This document shows positions 45,796 through 54,342 of a DNA stretch of 64,000 bases, in pieces. Numbering within the stretch: position 1 is the first letter of the stretch; every line of letters begins with the position of its first letter. A program made the position numbers and the translations under genes. The notes beneath the pieces were generated by a model. It saw only the letters and a list, made by a program, of their open reading frames with translations, was not told the DNA's origin and ran no database searches. Origin of the DNA: Asticcacaulis currens (GTDB taxonomy: Bacteria > Pseudomonadota > Alphaproteobacteria > Caulobacterales > Caulobacteraceae); NCBI RefSeq assembly GCF_028550395.1, contig NZ_JAQQKW010000005.1, forward strand, positions 284,360 through 348,359, read 5' to 3'.

Positions 45796-47253
45796 GTGAG
45801 TCTGGAATCCTATAAAACCGAAGGGTTTTTCGACGAGCTGTTCGCCAGCGACGGCGTGCCTCATGCGGCCGCCGCGGGCCTGGTCGAGCAGCTGGACGCG
45901 CTCAGCCGGGCCGACCTGAAACGCCGCCAGAAACAGGCCGAAGACATCCTTTATCAGTCGGGCAACACCTTCAACGTCTATGGCGACAAGAAGGGCACCG
46001 AAAAAATCCTGCCGTTTGATATCATTCCGCGCCTTGTGTCGGCGGCGGACTGGGACAAGCTGGAGCGCGGCATTAATCAGCGTATCCGCGCCCTCAACCT
46101 GTTCATTCAGGACATCTATAACGATCAGAAGATTCTCAAGGACAAGGTGATCCCGGCCGAACTGATCTTTTCCTCAGCCTGCTACCTCAAGCCCTGTGAG
46201 GGCCTGTCGCCGCCGAAAGGCGTGTGGACTCATATTTCAGGCACCGATTTTGTGCGCGATGGCGACGGCGAATTCTACGTGCTGGAAGACAATCTGCGCT
46301 GCCCGTCGGGCATCTCCTACGTGCTGGAAAACCGCGCCGTGCAAAAGCGCATCCTGCCCAAGGCGTTTCAGACCCTGAAGGTGCGCCCTGTCTCCAACTA
46401 TGGCGACCATCTCTATAAGACTCTGAAATTCATCGCCCCCGAAGGCAAGGATGAGCCGAATATCGTCGTGCTTACGCCCGGCATCTACAATTCCGCCTAT
46501 TTCGAGCACGCCTATCTGGCGCAGCAGATGGGCGTGCCCCTGTGCCAGAATTCCGACCTCGTGGTTGAGGGCGATACCGTCTATATGCGCACCACGCAAG
46601 GGCTGAAACAGGTCGATGTTATCTATCGCCGCATTGATGATGAGTTCATCGACCCGCAGGTCTTCCGCAAGGATTCGCTGCTGGGCGTCCCCGGCATCAT
46701 GAACGCCTATCGGAAGGGTAAGGTGGCGCTGGCCAACGCCCCCGGCACCGGCATTGCCGACGACAAGGCCGTCTATGCCTACGTGCCCAAGATCGTGAAA
46801 TACTATCTGGGGGAAGAGGCCCTCGCACAGAATGTGCCCACCTATATCTGCGAGGACGATAAGGAACGCGACTACGTGCTGGCCAATCTCGACAAGCTGG
46901 TGGTCAAGGCGGTGAACCTGTCGGGCGGTTACGGTATGCTGATCGGCCCCAAGAGCACCAAGGCCGAGCAGAAGGAATTTGCCGAAAAGATACGCGCCCG
47001 GCCGCGCGACTATATCGCCCAGCCCACCCTGTCCTTGTCGCGCGCCCCCACCCTGATCGGCAACGGGATCGAAGGCCGCCACGTCGATTTTCGCCCCTAT
47101 TCGCTGTTTGGCGAAGAGGTCTTCACCCTGCCTGGCGGCCTGACGCGCGTGGCGCTCAAAAAAGGCTCGCTGGTTGTTAACTCGTCTCAGGGCGGCGGGT
47201 CGAAGGACACCTGGGTGCTTGGCGAAGAGAACTATTACGGAGTCGCGGAATGA
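45796..47253 (+). CDS. Circularly permuted ATP-grasp protein (COG2308)
   Basis: A 485-residue protein of the circularly permuted ATP-grasp family (DUF404/DUF407). Typical segments are [22 protein letters not shown], the [16 protein letters not shown] stretch, and [20 protein letters not shown] and [34 protein letters not shown]-grasp enzymes form amide or peptide bonds with ATP. In many bacteria this gene is next to an alpha-E protein and a transglutaminase, as here, and the set is predicted to make and process a peptide-like product. GTG start, with GGGGAGG 7 bases upstream. Exact substrate unknown. Confidence 0.9.
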   Translation: MSLESYKTEGFFDELFASDGVPHAAAAGLVEQLDALSRADLKRRQKQAEDILYQSGNTFNVYGDKKGTEKILPFDIIPRLVSAADWDKLERGINQRIRALNLFIQDIYNDQKILKDKVIPAELIFSSACYLKPCEGLSPPKGVWTHISGTDFVRDGDGEFYVLEDNLRCPSGISYVLENRAVQKRILPKAFQTLKVRPVSNYGDHLYKTLKFIAPEGKDEPNIVVLTPGIYNSAYFEHAYLAQQMGVPLCQNSDLVVEGDTVYMRTTQGLKQVDVIYRRIDDEFIDPQVFRKDSLLGVPGIMNAYRKGKVALANAPGTGIADDKAVYAYVPKIVKYYLGEEALAQNVPTYICEDDKERDYVLANLDKLVVKAVNLSGGYGMLIGPKSTKAEQKEFAEKIRARPRDYIAQPTLSLSRAPTLIGNGIEGRHVDFRPYSLFGEEVFTLPGGLTRVALKKGSLVVNSSQGGGSKDTWVLGEENYYGVAE

Positions 47254-47270
47254 AGGCTCTGCCAAAGTCC

Positions 47271-47400
47271 ATACCTCCCCATCTTGCTGGGGAGGTGGAC
47301 CGCGCCCGAAGGGCGGGGTGGTGGGGGTCTTGTGCCGCATCCATAGCCCCCCACCATCTCGGCTTCGCCGAGCCACCTCCCCCACACTTGGGGGAGTAAA
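47271..47400. repeat. Palindromic CCTCCCC-family intergenic repeat cluster (copy 8)
   Basis: CCTCCCCATCTTGCTGGGGAGG, GACCGCGCCCGAAGGGCGGGG, and CCCCCCACCATCTCGGCTTCGCCGAGCCACCTCCCCCACACTTGGGGGAG: nested inverted units inside the operon between the ATP-grasp and alpha-E genes. Confidence 0.7.
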
Positions 47401-47478
47401 AGATATGATACCGCTCCGCCTTGCCCATTCGACAGACTGCCGTGGCAGCCGCGGCCACCGCCGTTCAGGACATTCCGC

Positions 47479-48414
47479 ATGATGTTAAGCCGCGTTGCCA
47501 ACTCAATCTACTGGATGTCGCGTTATCTGGAGCGCGCGGAAAACGTCGCGCGCTTCATCGACGTCAATACCCACCTGATGCTCGATCTGGGTCTGAGCGT
47601 CGAGGAGACGCAGTGGTATCCTTTGATCGCCACCTCCGGCGACGATGAGGATTTCAACAAGCGCTACGCCACCGCCGATGAGAAATCCATCGTGCGCTTT
47701 CTGACCTTTGACGACAGGAATCCCAACTCCATCCTGTCCTCCATCTACCGGGCGCGCGAAAACGCCCGCACGGTGCGCGAAGTGATCCCGGTCGAAGTAT
47801 GGGAAAAAATCAACGAGCTTTACCACCTGACGCAGGCCCACAGCCGCAAACGCTCGGTCGAGGCACTGCAAGCCTACTATACCGAGGTGCGTCAGTCGGG
47901 GACCCACTTTGCCGGCATGATGATCAACGCCATGTCGCGCGGCGACGGCTGGCACTTTGCTCGCATGGGTCAGTTGCTGGAGCGCGCGGACAAGACGGCG
48001 CGCCTGCTGGATGTGAAATACTTTCTGCTTTTGCCGCGTGGAGAGCAGGTCGATAGCCCCTATGACAATGTGCAGTGGGGCGCGGTGCTGAAATCGGTCA
48101 ATGCGCTGGAAATGTACCGGCAGGAATACCATTCGATCAATTACCGCGACGTGACGCAGTTCCTGCTGTTCTCCAGGCTGTTCCCGCGCTCGGTGCGCTT
48201 CTCGCTGGACTATGCCACCGTGTGCATGGAGGCCATCTGTGAGAAAAAGCCGCACTGCGCCGCGCTCAACGATATGAAGGCCCTGCGCACCCGCCTGATG
48301 GAGGCCGACGCCACCGCCCTCATCGCCTCGGGCCTGCATGAGTTCATCGACGAATATCAGCTGGGTCTGAACCGGCTGGATCAGTCCGTGTACGAAACCT
48401 TCTTCAAGGACTGA
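47479..48414 (+). CDS. Alpha-E domain protein (COG2307, DUF403)
   Basis: A 311-residue all-helical protein that nearly always accompanies the circularly permuted ATP-grasp enzyme. Signature stretches are MMLSRVANSIYWMSRYLERAENVARFIDVN, YRARENARTVREVIPVEVWEKINELY and MSRGDGWHFARMGQLLERADKTARLLDVKYF. It has no membrane or export signal. It is predicted to act with the ATP-grasp gene as a helical scaffold or partner. It ends the locus; a separate gene starts 120 bases on. Confidence 0.92.
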   Translation: MMLSRVANSIYWMSRYLERAENVARFIDVNTHLMLDLGLSVEETQWYPLIATSGDDEDFNKRYATADEKSIVRFLTFDDRNPNSILSSIYRARENARTVREVIPVEVWEKINELYHLTQAHSRKRSVEALQAYYTEVRQSGTHFAGMMINAMSRGDGWHFARMGQLLERADKTARLLDVKYFLLLPRGEQVDSPYDNVQWGAVLKSVNALEMYRQEYHSINYRDVTQFLLFSRLFPRSVRFSLDYATVCMEAICEKKPHCAALNDMKALRTRLMEADATALIASGLHEFIDEYQLGLNRLDQSVYETFFKD

Positions 48415-48415
48415 T

Positions 48416-48445
48416 CCCCTCAGGGTCATGGCAAATGACCTCTGG
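48416..48445. repeat. Solo hairpin resembling hairpin C of the composite element
   Basis: CAGGGTCAT GGCAA ATGACCTCTG: stem and loop resemble hairpin C at 28195-28221 (CCAAGAGTCAT..ATGACCCTTGG), with the same GTCAT/ATGAC core. It lies just after the alpha-E stop codon. No A or B hairpin is adjacent. Confidence 0.4.
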
Positions 48446-48534
48446 GCGGATTTGATCGTCACAGAGTTGACCCAAAGTCGCGCCATAAACACCGTATTTA
48501 AAGGGTGTGTTCCTGAAAACAGGAAGGGCGAACC

Positions 48535-49509
48535 ATGATCAGGGCGGTTGTCATCGCAGCCTGCATTGCCGGTGGCATGGCGGCGACGGCGTGGGCAGAA
48601 ACACCGGCGGCACCGGTTCAGGTCGAATATTACCAGCTTCGCCTCACCCTGCCGGCAGGGGGCGCTGTGAAGCAGACCCTGACGCGCACCACCCAGACCG
48701 AAACCGATGGCAAGGTGGTCACGACACGACTCAATGCGGAATATCTCAGTCAGATTTCCCGCCACCCGGACGGCTTTCGCGTCGTCAAAAGCCGTCTGAA
48801 AAATGATTTTCGCGTCGAAGGCGCGGAGACGGATACGGACCGGCTGGAGCTGGAAAAGGTGATGCAGGCCGCCGCCAGCATCAGCGATATCACCTATATT
48901 GCCGATGTCAGCCTGACGCCGCTGCGGGTCGAAAACTGGCCGCAGCTTCGCAACCGGCTTAAGGCCGCCATGCGCCGCACCGGGGCGATCAATGCCCGCG
49001 AAGGCGATGCCTTCGATGCCCTCTATGGCCCCATGACGGCAGAAATGGCGGCCGAGCAGTTCCTGCCCGAAGACGCGCTTCTGGCCATTCCGCACAATCT
49101 GGGCCTCAGCCTCAACAACCCCTACCGGCTGGATTCGCTGATCAACGGCCCGTTCGGCGGCACGATCAGCGCACGGGAAACCCTGACGCTGACGGCGTGG
49201 GACGAGGCCACCGGACAGGCCGAAGTCCTTTATGAATCCGGCCCGACGCGCGAAGCGCTGGACGCCTACGCCCGCCAGATCCGCCCGACTCTTGAGCAGA
49301 CGGCGGCGCGCACGGCCCGGGTGCGCAAAAAAGCCCCGGTGCCGGTCGGGGATATTCGTCTCGATATCGGCACTACCTGCCGCTATCGCATCAGCCTGCA
49401 TACCGGTCTGGTCGGCCGCGCCGAGTGTCAGTCTGTCCGCGATATCGGTCAGGGCGACGAGCGCCGCCTCCATCGCGAAAACTGGGTGCTAAGCGAAACC
49501 CCGGCCTGA
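48535..49509 (+). CDS. Exported protein of unknown function
   Basis: A 324-residue protein with a signal peptide (AVVIAACIAGGMAATAWAE). The mature part alternates strands and helices: VEYYQLRLTLPAGGAVKQTLTRTTQTET, AEYLSQISRHPDGFRVVKSRL, and IRLDIGTTCRYRISLHTGLVGRAECQSV near the C-terminus, with two Cys likely to pair. I recognise no family. It might be a periplasmic partner for the preceding locus, but the 120-base gap and lack of operon spacing make that uncertain. Confidence 0.65.
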   Translation: MIRAVVIAACIAGGMAATAWAETPAAPVQVEYYQLRLTLPAGGAVKQTLTRTTQTETDGKVVTTRLNAEYLSQISRHPDGFRVVKSRLKNDFRVEGAETDTDRLELEKVMQAAASISDITYIADVSLTPLRVENWPQLRNRLKAAMRRTGAINAREGDAFDALYGPMTAEMAAEQFLPEDALLAIPHNLGLSLNNPYRLDSLINGPFGGTISARETLTLTAWDEATGQAEVLYESGPTREALDAYARQIRPTLEQTAARTARVRKKAPVPVGDIRLDIGTTCRYRISLHTGLVGRAECQSVRDIGQGDERRLHRENWVLSETPA

Positions 49510-49547
49510 CCTATCTCCGTCTCCGGGCAAGAATAGGTATGACATAA

Positions 49548-49776
49548 CGTCTTGTAAGACGGCCGGAAGCAGCCTAACCTGTATAGGACCACCGAAGGAT
49601 CCTCATCGCTGACGGGGCAGCCGTATTGGGGCAACCCAATACAGCCTGTCTTTGACGCCATCGGTTCCGGAACAGGGCTTGGGAAGCGACGGCTTGCCGA
49701 TCTGGTGGGGGGATTCTGTTTGATATTCGCCGCAGGACGGCCGCCGGGCGACTCAGCGCCTTACGGAAACGAGCAT
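49548..49776. promoter_or_regulatory. Leader of the ROK regulator with palindromes
   Basis: Upstream of the ROK gene lie CGTCTT-GT-AAGACG (49548-49561) and a longer inverted repeat GTATTGGG-GCAA-CCCAATAC at 49623-49642. The second has 8 perfect pairs. ROK repressors usually bind their own leaders, so these are candidate operators, but no consensus is known to me for this protein. Confidence 0.35.
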
Positions 49777-51009
49777 ATGACCTTGGAAGCGTTCCCAATT
49801 GATCTTCGCATGGCCGCCCGGACCCCGGCCTCTGAGGAGGGGCTGTCCGGAACCAATCTGGAACGCGCCGGTGACCACAATCAGCGGGTCACGCTTCAGG
49901 CCATCCGCGCGCGCGGCCCCATCACGCGGGCCGATCTGGCTGATATCACCAACCTGACCGCCCCGGCCATTGCCAACATTACCCGCCGTCTGCTCAACGA
50001 AGGGCTTGTGCTCAAGGCGGGACGCCTGACGGGCGGGCGGGGTCAGCCCGCGACCCAACTGATCGTCAATCCGGACGGTGCCTTCTCGATCGGTCTCAAT
50101 ATCGACCGCGACCACATCACCATCGTTGCGCTCGACTTTGTAGGCCAGGTGCGTTTTCGCACCAGCCGCGAAGTGCATTTCGCCATGCCGGACGAGGTGC
50201 GCGCCTTTGTAGCCGAAACCCTGGACATCCTGCGGCGCAAGCGGCTGATCGACTTCGACCGCCTGATCGGCATGGGCATAGGTATGCCCGACGATCTGGG
50301 TCGGGTCCGCCTGCCCCACCGCCCCGAAGCCTATGAGGTGTGGTCGGAAATCGACGTGCAGGCCCTGTTTGCCGGTCTGATCGACGCACCGGTCGTGCTG
50401 GAAAACGACGCGGCGGCCGCCGCCATTGGCGAGATGCAGTTCGGGCACGGCATGCAATCGCGCTCCTTCATCTACACGCTGATCTCCGCCGGTCTGGGCG
50501 GAGGGCTGGTCATCAACGGCCACTATTTCCGTGGGGCCGATGGCCGCTCCGGCGAAATTGGCTTCCTGCCCATCGGCAGTGATGCGCAGAGCGAGACGAC
50601 GCTTCAGGATGTCGTTTCCCTCTATGCCCTCTATGAGCGTCTGGCGCGCCACGGAATCCGCGCCTGCGTGCCCGCCGATCTGGAGAGCCTGTCGCCGCAG
50701 GCCCAGGCCGTCGTCGATAGCTGGCTCGATGAGGCGGCACAGCACCTCTATATGCCGTTCCTGACGCTCAACTGCGCCCTCAATCCCGAAGCGCACTTCA
50801 TTGGCGGACGTATGCCGGCGGCGATCATCGACGGCCTGTGCGCGCGGCTGAACAGCCTCTATGCCCGGCTGTCGGATCGCCGTTTGCCGCCGGTAGCGCC
50901 CGTGCGCCGGGCGGCCCTGGCCATCGACGCCTGTGCCTGCGGGGCGGGCATATTGCCGTTCAATGAGCGCTTCCTGCCGATCCGAGAAGCGCTCATGAAG
51001 TCGGCGTGA
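49777..51009 (+). CDS. ROK family transcriptional regulator
   Basis: A roughly 410-residue protein with an N-terminal winged helix (RGPITRADLADITNLTAPAIANITRRLLNEGLVLKAGR) and a ROK sugar-kinase-like domain with IGMGIGMPDDLGRV, VVLENDAAAAAIGEMQFGHG and ISAGLGGGLVINGHYFRGADGRSGEIGFLP. The kinase part retains the conserved Asp in the NDAAAAA loop, but ROK regulators usually bind sugars and do not phosphorylate. The zinc-binding Cys-rich loop of ROK kinases is missing. It is likely to control the downstream sugar genes (kinase, permease, esterase). Confidence 0.88.
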   Translation: MTLEAFPIDLRMAARTPASEEGLSGTNLERAGDHNQRVTLQAIRARGPITRADLADITNLTAPAIANITRRLLNEGLVLKAGRLTGGRGQPATQLIVNPDGAFSIGLNIDRDHITIVALDFVGQVRFRTSREVHFAMPDEVRAFVAETLDILRRKRLIDFDRLIGMGIGMPDDLGRVRLPHRPEAYEVWSEIDVQALFAGLIDAPVVLENDAAAAAIGEMQFGHGMQSRSFIYTLISAGLGGGLVINGHYFRGADGRSGEIGFLPIGSDAQSETTLQDVVSLYALYERLARHGIRACVPADLESLSPQAQAVVDSWLDEAAQHLYMPFLTLNCALNPEAHFIGGRMPAAIIDGLCARLNSLYARLSDRRLPPVAPVRRAALAIDACACGAGILPFNERFLPIREALMKSA

Positions 51010-51049
51010 TTTCCGGCGTAAAGAGGCTCAGCCTCTTCGGCCATGCCTG

Positions 51050-51547
51050 TTATTGCAGAATCACGTAGTTGACGTAGAAGGGTTCAAGCGTTTCCGCCGA
51101 GGCGTTGCGCAGTTCGATCGTATCGAACTGACCGTCCTTGATTTTGAGGTCCTTGAACGGCACATCGTAGCGCGCCCACTTCCCCTTCAGGCCTTTCAGA
51201 GTCACCTGGCTTTCATAGGCCTTTTCCCCCAGTCTCAGGCGCAGGGTAAATTCCTGCTTGCCCTTTGGGCCGCCATGCACCAGCAGGGTCAGGGTCTTGA
51301 AGTCCGCGCCGTTCAGCTTCTGCCAGGTCTGGAAGGTAAAGACGTTCCAGGCGGCCATGGTGATTTCCACCGGCTTCTGATCCTCCAGCGGCACTGCCGG
51401 GGTCTGTTTGGCCCATCCGCCGATCCACCAGCCCTCTTTCAGACCGTCGGCATAGGCCAGCATCGGGCCTTTTTGCGCCCGTGCGGCCCCGGCGGCCAGA
51501 AGGGCCAGCCCACCGGCCAGAAACCCTTTGCGTGTCAGTTCTTTCAT
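51050..51547 (-). CDS. Small exported protein with possible carbohydrate-binding fold
   Basis: A 165-residue protein with a Tat-like signal (TRKGFLAGGLALLAAGAARA) and a mature part with alternating strands: MLAYADGLKEGWWIGGWAK, VEITMAAWNVFTFQTWQKLN, FKTLTLLVHGGPKGKQEFTLRLRLG and WARYDVPFKDLKIKDGQFDTIELRNAS. The pattern of alternating strands and a terminal FYVNYVIL is like small jelly-roll modules that bind carbohydrates, but I cannot name a family. It lies between the ROK regulator and the carboxylesterase, on the esterase strand. Confidence 0.6.
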   Translation of the reverse strand: MKELTRKGFLAGGLALLAAGAARAQKGPMLAYADGLKEGWWIGGWAKQTPAVPLEDQKPVEITMAAWNVFTFQTWQKLNGADFKTLTLLVHGGPKGKQEFTLRLRLGEKAYESQVTLKGLKGKWARYDVPFKDLKIKDGQFDTIELRNASAETLEPFYVNYVILQ

Positions 51548-51640
51548 CGTGTCCTCCTCATCAATACGCCGGATCTTCCGGTCTTTTCAGAGCCGGGGTT
51601 CGTTCGCAGGGACGCGAAACCCGGTTCTCATTTTTATGCC

Positions 51641-51683
51641 GCGCATTTGAACCCGAAAACCGCTTCACACGTTTCGGTATGCG
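51641..51683. repeat. Dispersed palindrome CCGAAAA...GTTTCGG (copy 3)
   Basis: GCGCATTTGAACCCGAAAAC, then CGCTTCACACGTTTCGGTATGCG: same architecture and loop as the copy at 36460-36509, in the gap between the carboxylesterase and exported protein genes. Confidence 0.7.
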
Positions 51684-51694
51684 AAAGTCAGATC

Positions 51695-51714
51695 AGGAGC
51701 ATTTTCAATGCCCC
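51695..51714. repeat. Solo hairpin resembling hairpin C of the composite element
   Basis: AGGAGCAT TTTC AATGCCCCT: the loop CATTTTCAATG is identical to that of hairpin C in copy 1 (28201-28213 region), and the flank CGGTGTTAC resembles the GGTATTA flank of the composite element. It directly follows the dispersed palindrome at 51641-51683. Confidence 0.45.
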
Positions 51715-51740
51715 TCGGTGTTACGCGTACTCAAACCGTT

Positions 51741-53210
51741 TCAGGGGCGATCCAGCCACCCGCACAGAGGCCCCCGCAAGGCCATGGCCGCCTGTGGCCC
51801 GGCAGCGGTGAAGCGCAGGCTGCGGGCCTTGGACCCATAGGTCGGCCAGTCGTCACCGGGCGTGCCCTCACGCGCGAAGCGGACCCATCGCGCGCCCAGA
51901 TCGGGCCAGCCCGCTCCCTCACCGGCCGGCCTGCGGTTAAACACAAAGGTCAGTTCAGAGCCGTGATGCACCGGCTGATCCGCCGGGCGATTGACCTCAA
52001 GCTGATAAAGCCAGACCTGCCCGCCCTTTGCCGTGCGCTGCCGCGCCAGCCAGTCGGCCGGGCAGCGGAAAGCGAGGTCGGTGGCCAGAGTCAGGTCGGG
52101 CGGGCCCGTGACCGGATCGGGGCCTTTTTTGTAGATGTTGATGGCCGCTTCGCCATGGGGCCCGAAGGCCTCACGGATGCGGGTGGCGACATCGCCATAA
52201 AGCCCCAGTTCGCGCGCCGACACGCCGATAATGACGGGGATCTTCGCGCCCTCCCCGGCGCGGAATACCTCTTCGGGGGCACGCGGCAGGACACGGCCAT
52301 CGACCGTGGGCTGAAGCCAGATGAAGCTGTCGTCGTCGATGGGGGAGTCGAGCTTTTCCGCTGCCGTCAGCAAGGCGCTGGCCGGGGCGTGACGCAGGTC
52401 GCTCAGGGCGGCAGCGCTGTCGGGCTTTGCGCCGCTGAAGCCCTTGGCCAAAGTGGTCCCCAGCGCTTCGTTCTGCGTCAGGGTGCGCGGCGGCAGGCCG
52501 AATTGCGGTGTCCCCGATTGCAGGATCGCCTTATGAAACAGGCCGCGCGCCTTAGGGGCCGCCAGCAGCAGCCCCACATCCTGCGCCCCTGCACTGTGGC
52601 CGAACAGGGTGACATTGCCGGGGTCGCCGCCAAAGGCCGCAATATGGTCGCGCACCCATGTCAGGGCCGCGATCTGATCCATCAGGGCATAGTTGCCCGA
52701 CGCCCCACCCTGTTCGGCGCTGAGGGCCGGATGCGACAGGAACCCGAATATGCCGAGACGGTACTGGATCGACACCAGCACCACACCCTGCGACGGCAGG
52801 GCCGAATAGATGGTGCCGCCGCCGTCACCGGCGCGATTGCCCCCGCCATGGATAAAGACCATGACCGGAAGGGGATGTGCAGGTTTCAGGGCCGGGGTGG
52901 CGACTTCCAGATAGAGGCAGTCTTCGGACGCCCTCTGCGCGGCCTTATCGTTCCAGCCATAGGACACCTGTGCGCACGCGGGCGCGCTCTCGGTGGCGTC
53001 GCGCACACCCGTCCACGGCTGCGGCGGGCGCGGGGCGGTCCAGCGGGCCTCGGCAACCGGTGGCGCGGCAAAGGGAATGGCCTTGAAGCGGCTGATACCG
53101 TCCTGCGTCTGACCGCGCAGATCGCCCTGCGGCAGATGGACAAGCGGGACGTCCTGCGCCCGGGCGGGCGTCGCCAGTAACAGGCCGATGGCGAACATTA
53201 TCCGTTTCAT
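51741..53210 (-). CDS. Exported type-B carboxylesterase
   Basis: A 489-residue protein with a signal peptide (KRIMFAIGLLLATPARA). The carboxylesterase fold is seen in IPFAAPPVAEARWTAPRPP, SEDCLYLEV and VFIHGGGNRAG. The catalytic residues are S206 in GHSAGAQ, E334 in SARELGLYGD and H416 in HHGSELTF. The substrate is unknown; a glycan or phenolic ester is plausible given its neighbours. It is followed by a ROK kinase gene upstream on the same strand (16 bases), which suggests they are cotranscribed. Confidence 0.92.
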   Translation of the reverse strand: MKRIMFAIGLLLATPARAQDVPLVHLPQGDLRGQTQDGISRFKAIPFAAPPVAEARWTAPRPPQPWTGVRDATESAPACAQVSYGWNDKAAQRASEDCLYLEVATPALKPAHPLPVMVFIHGGGNRAGDGGGTIYSALPSQGVVLVSIQYRLGIFGFLSHPALSAEQGGASGNYALMDQIAALTWVRDHIAAFGGDPGNVTLFGHSAGAQDVGLLLAAPKARGLFHKAILQSGTPQFGLPPRTLTQNEALGTTLAKGFSGAKPDSAAALSDLRHAPASALLTAAEKLDSPIDDDSFIWLQPTVDGRVLPRAPEEVFRAGEGAKIPVIIGVSARELGLYGDVATRIREAFGPHGEAAINIYKKGPDPVTGPPDLTLATDLAFRCPADWLARQRTAKGGQVWLYQLEVNRPADQPVHHGSELTFVFNRRPAGEGAGWPDLGARWVRFAREGTPGDDWPTYGSKARSLRFTAAGPQAAMALRGPLCGWLDRP

Positions 53211-53225
53211 GCCCGCCTCACCCGT

Positions 53226-54149
53226 TTAGCCTTGTTTCCACAGATAGGCGGCACCGCGCACGCCCGAAGAGTCGCCCCAGCGCGCCGGGGCCAGTTTGGC
53301 GTCCCAGCCGTCGGAAAAGACATAGGGCCGGATCAGGCCCGGCAGGGAGTCATAGATTTCCGGCACATTGGACAGGCCTCCGCCGAAAACGAATATGTCG
53401 GGATCGAGAATATTGACGATGGCCGCCATGCCGCGCCCCAGTCGCGACAGCAGGGCCTGAAAGGCCGCCCTGGCTTCGGCATCGCCGTTGCGCATGGCGG
53501 TGATGATCTCTTCGCCCCTCAGGTCGCGGCCCGTCGTCTGCTGAAAATCGCGCGCAAAGCCCGTGCCTGAGACCCAGGTTTCGAGGCAGCCGTGCTGACC
53601 GCACCAGCATTTGGGACCGGGATATTCGGCGGACTGTGGCCACGGCAGGGGCATGTGGCCCCATTCGCCGGCAATGCCATTGGCCCCGTTGACCAGTTGT
53701 CCGTTGACGACCAGCCCCCCGCCGCAGCCCGTACCGACGATGATAGCAAAGACGCTGGACGCCCCGGCGGCGGCCCCGTCAATCGCTTCGGACAGGGCCA
53801 GACAGTTGGCATCATTGGCCAGACGCACCGGTCGGCCCAGAGTGGCCTCAAGGTCTTCGCGGAAGGTGCGACCGTTCAGATAAAGGGAGTTGGAATTGCG
53901 CATCAAGCCCGTGCGCGGCGATACCGAACCGGGCGAGCCAATACCGATGCTGGCGGGCACATCGGCTAAATCAGGGTGGGTTTGTCGCGCTTCGGCTTCG
54001 ACCCGCGCGATCAGATTTTTAACGAGATGAAGGGCTGCATCGTAATCGCCGGGATTGGGCTCACGCCAGCGGGCCAGAACGTCTCCGCGGTCGGATAAGG
54101 CCGCCGCTTCGATCTTGGTGCCGCCAAAATCCACGCCAATATACAGCAT
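53226..54149 (-). CDS. ROK family sugar kinase (fructokinase-like)
   Basis: A 307-residue ROK kinase. The ATP-binding FGGTKIEAAALSDRG motif is at the N-terminus, the catalytic Asp lies in LANDANCLALSEA, and the ROK zinc motif is GHMPLPW...CWCGQHGCLE. It has the GTGCGGGLVVNGQL loop. These residues are intact, so activity is expected on fructose, mannose, glucose or N-acetylglucosamine. The fructokinase/Mak subgroup fits best, but specificity is not certain. It lies directly upstream of the esterase on the minus strand. Confidence 0.9.
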   Translation of the reverse strand: MLYIGVDFGGTKIEAAALSDRGDVLARWREPNPGDYDAALHLVKNLIARVEAEARQTHPDLADVPASIGIGSPGSVSPRTGLMRNSNSLYLNGRTFREDLEATLGRPVRLANDANCLALSEAIDGAAAGASSVFAIIVGTGCGGGLVVNGQLVNGANGIAGEWGHMPLPWPQSAEYPGPKCWCGQHGCLETWVSGTGFARDFQQTTGRDLRGEEIITAMRNGDAEARAAFQALLSRLGRGMAAIVNILDPDIFVFGGGLSNVPEIYDSLPGLIRPYVFSDGWDAKLAPARWGDSSGVRGAAYLWKQG

Positions 54150-54253
54150 AGGTCTGCCTTCCGGAGTTTCTCAGCCGGGGTCTTTTATGGTTGAAGATAC
54201 CGGACGGTTCGCCCCCGTGACGAACCGCCCGGCAGGGGGGGGTGAGCCTCATG

Positions 54254-54278
54254 CCGAAAAGTGGAGGCCACTTTTCGG
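54254..54278. repeat. Dispersed palindrome CCGAAAAGTGG/CCACTTTTCGG (copy 4)
   Basis: Perfect 11-base arms CCGAAAAGTGG and CCACTTTTCGG around AGG, between the ROK kinase and permease genes. Related to copy 1 at 5635-5678 (AAAAGTGG/CCACTTTT). Confidence 0.75.
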
Positions 54279-54342
54279 AAACACATCAGGCGTTACTAAA
54301 AGACTAGAGACCTGAAGCGGCTCAACAGAGCCGCCGAAGGCT

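Noticed and set aside
47503..49473. 656-codon open frame antisense to the alpha-E and exported protein genes
   Set aside because: It spans two plus-strand genes and the gap between them, as only a chance frame would.
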